In this document: piece by piece, positions 60,698-64,000 of the stretch
Position numbering within the stretch: the stretch's first letter is position 1
How the letters are laid out: each line of letters opens with the position of its first letter
Assembly (NCBI GenBank): GCA_022496805.1
Contig: CM040106.1
Location: forward strand, 2,294,001-2,358,000
Source: Pohlia nutans
Taxonomy: Eukaryota > Streptophyta > Bryopsida > Bryales > Mniaceae
Direction of reading: 5' to 3'
Length of the DNA: 64,000 bases
Translations under genes and position numbers: made by a program
Notes under the pieces: generated by a model
What the model was told of the DNA's origin: nothing
The model's input: only the letters and a program-made list of their open reading frames with translations
The model's database searches: none

Positions 60698-63600
60698 ATG
60701 GAGAACACTGCAAAGAGGCAGCGAGTGCGACAAGGTGTTAAGCGGCCTGGTCCCGCAGCCAGGGCTGCTGCAGCAAGGTTGGTGGAAAAAGAGAGAGCGG
60801 CTACTAGAGAGGCTGCAAGAGCACGTAAGGTTCTATATAGAGCACGTCAGATAGAGAGAGAGAACGAGACACGGGATCTTGCTTCAGAGCCTTTACACGA
60901 TGACATTGATGACCAAACGTCAGTTAGGGAGATGAATCGGATCTCTTTGCGAATAGCTCAGTATATTGTTGGAGAGTTGAGGAGTTGTTGTGGTCCTTCA
61001 AGTAGAAGGGATGTTGTAGAAAGGGTCATGAGGCATAACACTTTCTGGCCTCTCTTACCTAAGTATTATCCTAGGCCTCAAGAGGCAAAAGTCATTCACG
61101 GATTTATCGAAAACTTTAAGAATGAGTTGCAGTTGGTGAAGGTGGCAAAGTCGAACGAACTTTTAGCAAGGAAGAGCGTGTTGTTAGATGCTGCAGTTAG
61201 TTTGGGAGACAATGGGGTATCAGCATTGTCGCGCGTGTTAGATACTTCCACAGATAGCATCACTATAGCCATGAATAGAAGAGTCTATAGGTTGAATCCT
61301 GAAGAGTTGTTGCCTCTGCTTTGCCTTAATCGTCAAAAGAGAGCAAGATTGTCTGATTACATCAAAATGCGGATTGAAGTTTGGTGGAACAGTCAAACCA
61401 AAGTTTCGCCAAATAAGAAGGACGTTGTCAAACACAGGATAGGAAGGAATCTTTGGATGGAGCCTCATCCCACGCACTACCTCTGCGAGACACATGTTAG
61501 ATTTTCCTTTGAAATTATACATATTGTACGTCTTTCATGTTCCTTGTATGCGGTTAGACCATAGAATTTAAGCTTATGAGTATCATTAGTATCATTAAAT
61601 ATATATAGAGCCCTATGTACTTGATTTGCATTTTTTCCAAGGGCCAGCTGCACTAATGTGGGTAACAAGAACTGCTAATATACGAAAAGGTATCACTGGG
61701 TGTACCCATGTAGGAGTTTGGTACATTAAATACTTTGCTTCCCTTTGGTTACAATTGATTTGATATATGTACTTATGTATCGAACATTACTAATGTTTGC
61801 TATTAAGATTGGTATCAATCGTTTTGTACTCTTAATCGTACACAAAGTTCGAGTACTGTATGTAAGTTTGAGATTTGTGTCAACTACTTGTACTCTTAAT
61901 TCCATAAGTACTTATGTATGTACACCGTAAACACTTTGTGTATATGGTGTACTTATGAGGTCTGGACGTTGTATATGTATAGTACTTTCCGATAGTATGA
62001 CTGAAGTATTTTATTTTTGTATTTTGTGGCTACTGTATTTTTGTGGCACCCTAAAGTAACAGCTCCAAAAGATACAGTACTATAAATCACTAGTTTAATA
62101 CTAGTTGTACTCGTAGTAGTTGTTTCTACAAAAGTTGTACTGGACTATTTTACTCTTAGTACACTAGGTTTAACAATTTCTAAAGCATTTTCCTTGGTTG
62201 GCAGACTACATTCTTCTTGCGTTTTAAGGAGGCTCATTCAGAGTGCAGCGTCCGCCAGAGAGCCTTTGAACGGTTGCAACCATGGTGGGTTCGGAAACTA
62301 AAGGAACGAAACACATGTTGTTGTATATACCACGTAGAAATGGACTTTAAGAAAGTTGGATTAAGCCAGCTCAGAGATAAACAAAAGGGGGTTGCATTCA
62401 AAGACCACATGTGGCTGTGAATGCCAACTGTGTAAAGGTCAGGTCGAAGGGACTTGCTATGCGCACGAGGCAGTATACAAGCGCATCACATTGATGTGGG
62501 AATCTTGTGTGTGCCCTAAAGGAGAATTGGATGTATCGCACAAGCTTGAATGCCTCATGGAAGAGTGTCCAGATTGTGGCTTTATTTTATTTCCTCTTTG
62601 CCGTTTGGAATTATCCACTACTGACTCCTTTCTTCTGAAATGGAAGTGTTTTGAATACTATGAGGTCGACATTGATAAGAGGATTGGAAAGCCCAAAAAG
62701 AAATTGAGGGAGGTTTTTAGAGAGACCCTTGTGGCAGACTTCTTGTCCTACATGGAGAAGACAGTGTCTACGTTCATCACCCACAACTTCAAGGCGAGAT
62801 TGCAGGACGAGCAATGCCAATTGATGATGACTAACATCCTTGAGGGAGTACTTGTGTCACACATTGATTTTGCAAAACATTATAGTTTTGGTATTCACAA
62901 CGAAGTGCAAAGTTTATATTATTTTAGCACATCCGTAACCATCCTTGTTCACATTACAATGTGGAAGGAAGGTGAAACCGTCATGAAGCAGACCCACTTT
63001 TATGTATCAGATGACAAAGATCACGATTCTGCTTATGTCCAAAATTGCATGCTATTGCATTGGGATTGGTTGGAAGAATCGGGATTTATTTCCGAAGAAC
63101 ATTGGATGTATAGTGATGGTTGTAGCACTCAGTTTCAGTGTGCAACAGCTATGTACTTTGTGGCAAGATATCCCATGCTCACCAGAGGATGCAACATGCA
63201 ATGGAACTATTTTGAGACAGCTCATGCCAAGGGTGAGTGGGACGGGGCCGGAGCGGTAGTGAAGAAGGCGTTAGCTGCGGAGCAAATTCAAAATCTTTCA
63301 AGGCAATTGGGGATTGCTGCACAAGTCGTCGACTTTCTACAGGAGAAGTACACCGAGCAAGTTCTAAGCTCCTACAAACGGACAAAGTTAGACGCGGCTC
63401 CTCCCCTCTCATGTATTTTGGCATACTGGAGAGAACGATGTTGTCCACACCGACATAAGCATCCGTTGCAACACGTTGCGAGGATTTAAATTGCTATACT
63501 CTATTATGGGCTTCTCTGAAACCGATCTTACGCTCCTGAGGACACGTTCTTTGTATTTTTTTCTATACCATGCGTTGATGGCAATTGGGCTAATTGCATG

Positions 63601-64000
63601 AATTTATCTCATGTGCAGGCTTGGGACGTTCAAAGGCTAGTACCAGAGAGCGCTGCTTCGGTTGCTGCGCAGATAGAGGAAATGGACAACGAGGCTAATT
63701 GGATGCATTCTGGTGTGTCATTGGAATTAGGAGATTTGGTTGAGGTGGGCGATAATTTCATGATACCTGCAGAAGAGGATAATGAAGCACGCGTGGAATT
63801 CTACATTTTGCAGTGCACAAGATCCAAGTTTGAGCTACAAGAGCCCCTACATTGTCCATAGGGCGGCATCTTTGCTGTTGGAGATGAAGTTATAAAGGCG
63901 AAGTACTTCAAGAAACACAGACGTGGAGACAAAACCTACCTATTTTGCGATAATGCTGTAGATGCGCATGTCGACGCACATCTTGTCAGGGCGTGCAAAT
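60698..64000 (+). pseudogene. Transposase-like gene (DDE/RNase H-type candidate) with BAH/Tudor-like tail, lightly damaged, runs off the window
   Basis: Exon 1 is 60698-61495 (MENTAKRQRVRQGVKRPGPA, Arg/Ala-rich helix, then a globular part). A GT-AG intron joins CETH to TTFFLRFKEAHSECSVRQRA at 62205. Next come a Cys-rich part (NTCCCIYHVEMDF, CGCECQLC, CVCP, CPDC) and the core: VSHIDFAKHYSFGIHNEVQS, THFYVSDDKDHDSAYV, MYSDGCSTQFQ and ETAHAKGEWDGAGAVVKKAL. That core, with DFA...YSF, SDG..(T/S)Q and HGKG..DG.G..VK, matches an uncharacterised family common in animal genomes. Then come HTGENDVVHTD, RCNTLRGFK and CVDGNWANC, and a strand-rich tail (LELGDLVEVGD, GGIFAVGDEVIKAKYFKKHR). Damage: one extra G in a G-run near 62388, frame changes near 63400 and in a T-run near 63555, and TAG for Trp at 63859-63861. 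Confidence 0.65.

Noticed and set aside
63471..63618. An intron between HPLQH and AWDVQRL near the window end
   Set aside because: Reading through in shifted frames gives continuous family-like sequence (RCNTLRGFK, FSETDLTLLRTRS, CVDGNWANC) right up to AWDVQRL, so frameshifts explain the break better than splicing.

Overview
The window looks like nuclear DNA of a green plant with a repeat-rich genome. The only intact gene has eleven short exons with GT-AG introns, and it codes for a plant-style C2-domain protein. Almost everything else is decayed transposable elements, several of them intron-containing. I cannot name the species. The mix of families (a ParB-like/DNA-methyltransferase gene, MULE/SWIM transposases, a trihelix/SANT-like gene, a transposase-like family well known from animals) and the low gene density suggest a bryophyte, lycophyte, fern or charophyte rather than a flowering plant, but that is inference.

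Layout. 0-6 kb: a broken ParB-like/N4-N6 DNA-methyltransferase gene (+), tail to tail with a broken SANT/trihelix-like gene (-). 6.9-11.7 kb: small TTAA-flanked elements, a run of 20-bp palindromes and a complete tRNA-derived SINE with 13-bp target duplications. 12.2-16.5 kb: the intact C2 gene, predicted 533 residues with a C-terminal membrane anchor. 17-21 kb: nothing recognisable. 21.2-25.1 kb: a GC-rich island with a broken gag-like, coiled-coil gene (-). 25-40 kb: mostly unrecognised AT-rich DNA with more TTAA elements, a DUF4216/CACTA-like pseudogene and a second transposon-related pseudogene (both -), hairpin repeats and two minisatellites.

40.9-57.3 kb: two diverged copies of one MULE/SWIM transposase gene in the same orientation, separated by a 142-bp satellite and other repeats. 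Each copy has been hit by a different TTAA element, and the first copy also holds a solo LTR with a perfect 5-bp duplication. Comparing the two copies gives the empty sites and so dates the insertions relative to the genes. 58.5-59.2 kb: an F-box-like pseudogene. 60.7 kb to the window end: a lightly damaged gene of a transposase-like family with a candidate catalytic core and a BAH/Tudor-like tail.

The genes do not form a pathway. What the window offers is a readable insertion history in layers, one live host gene, and two poorly characterised element families (ParB-methyltransferase and the 60.7 kb family) worth following up.
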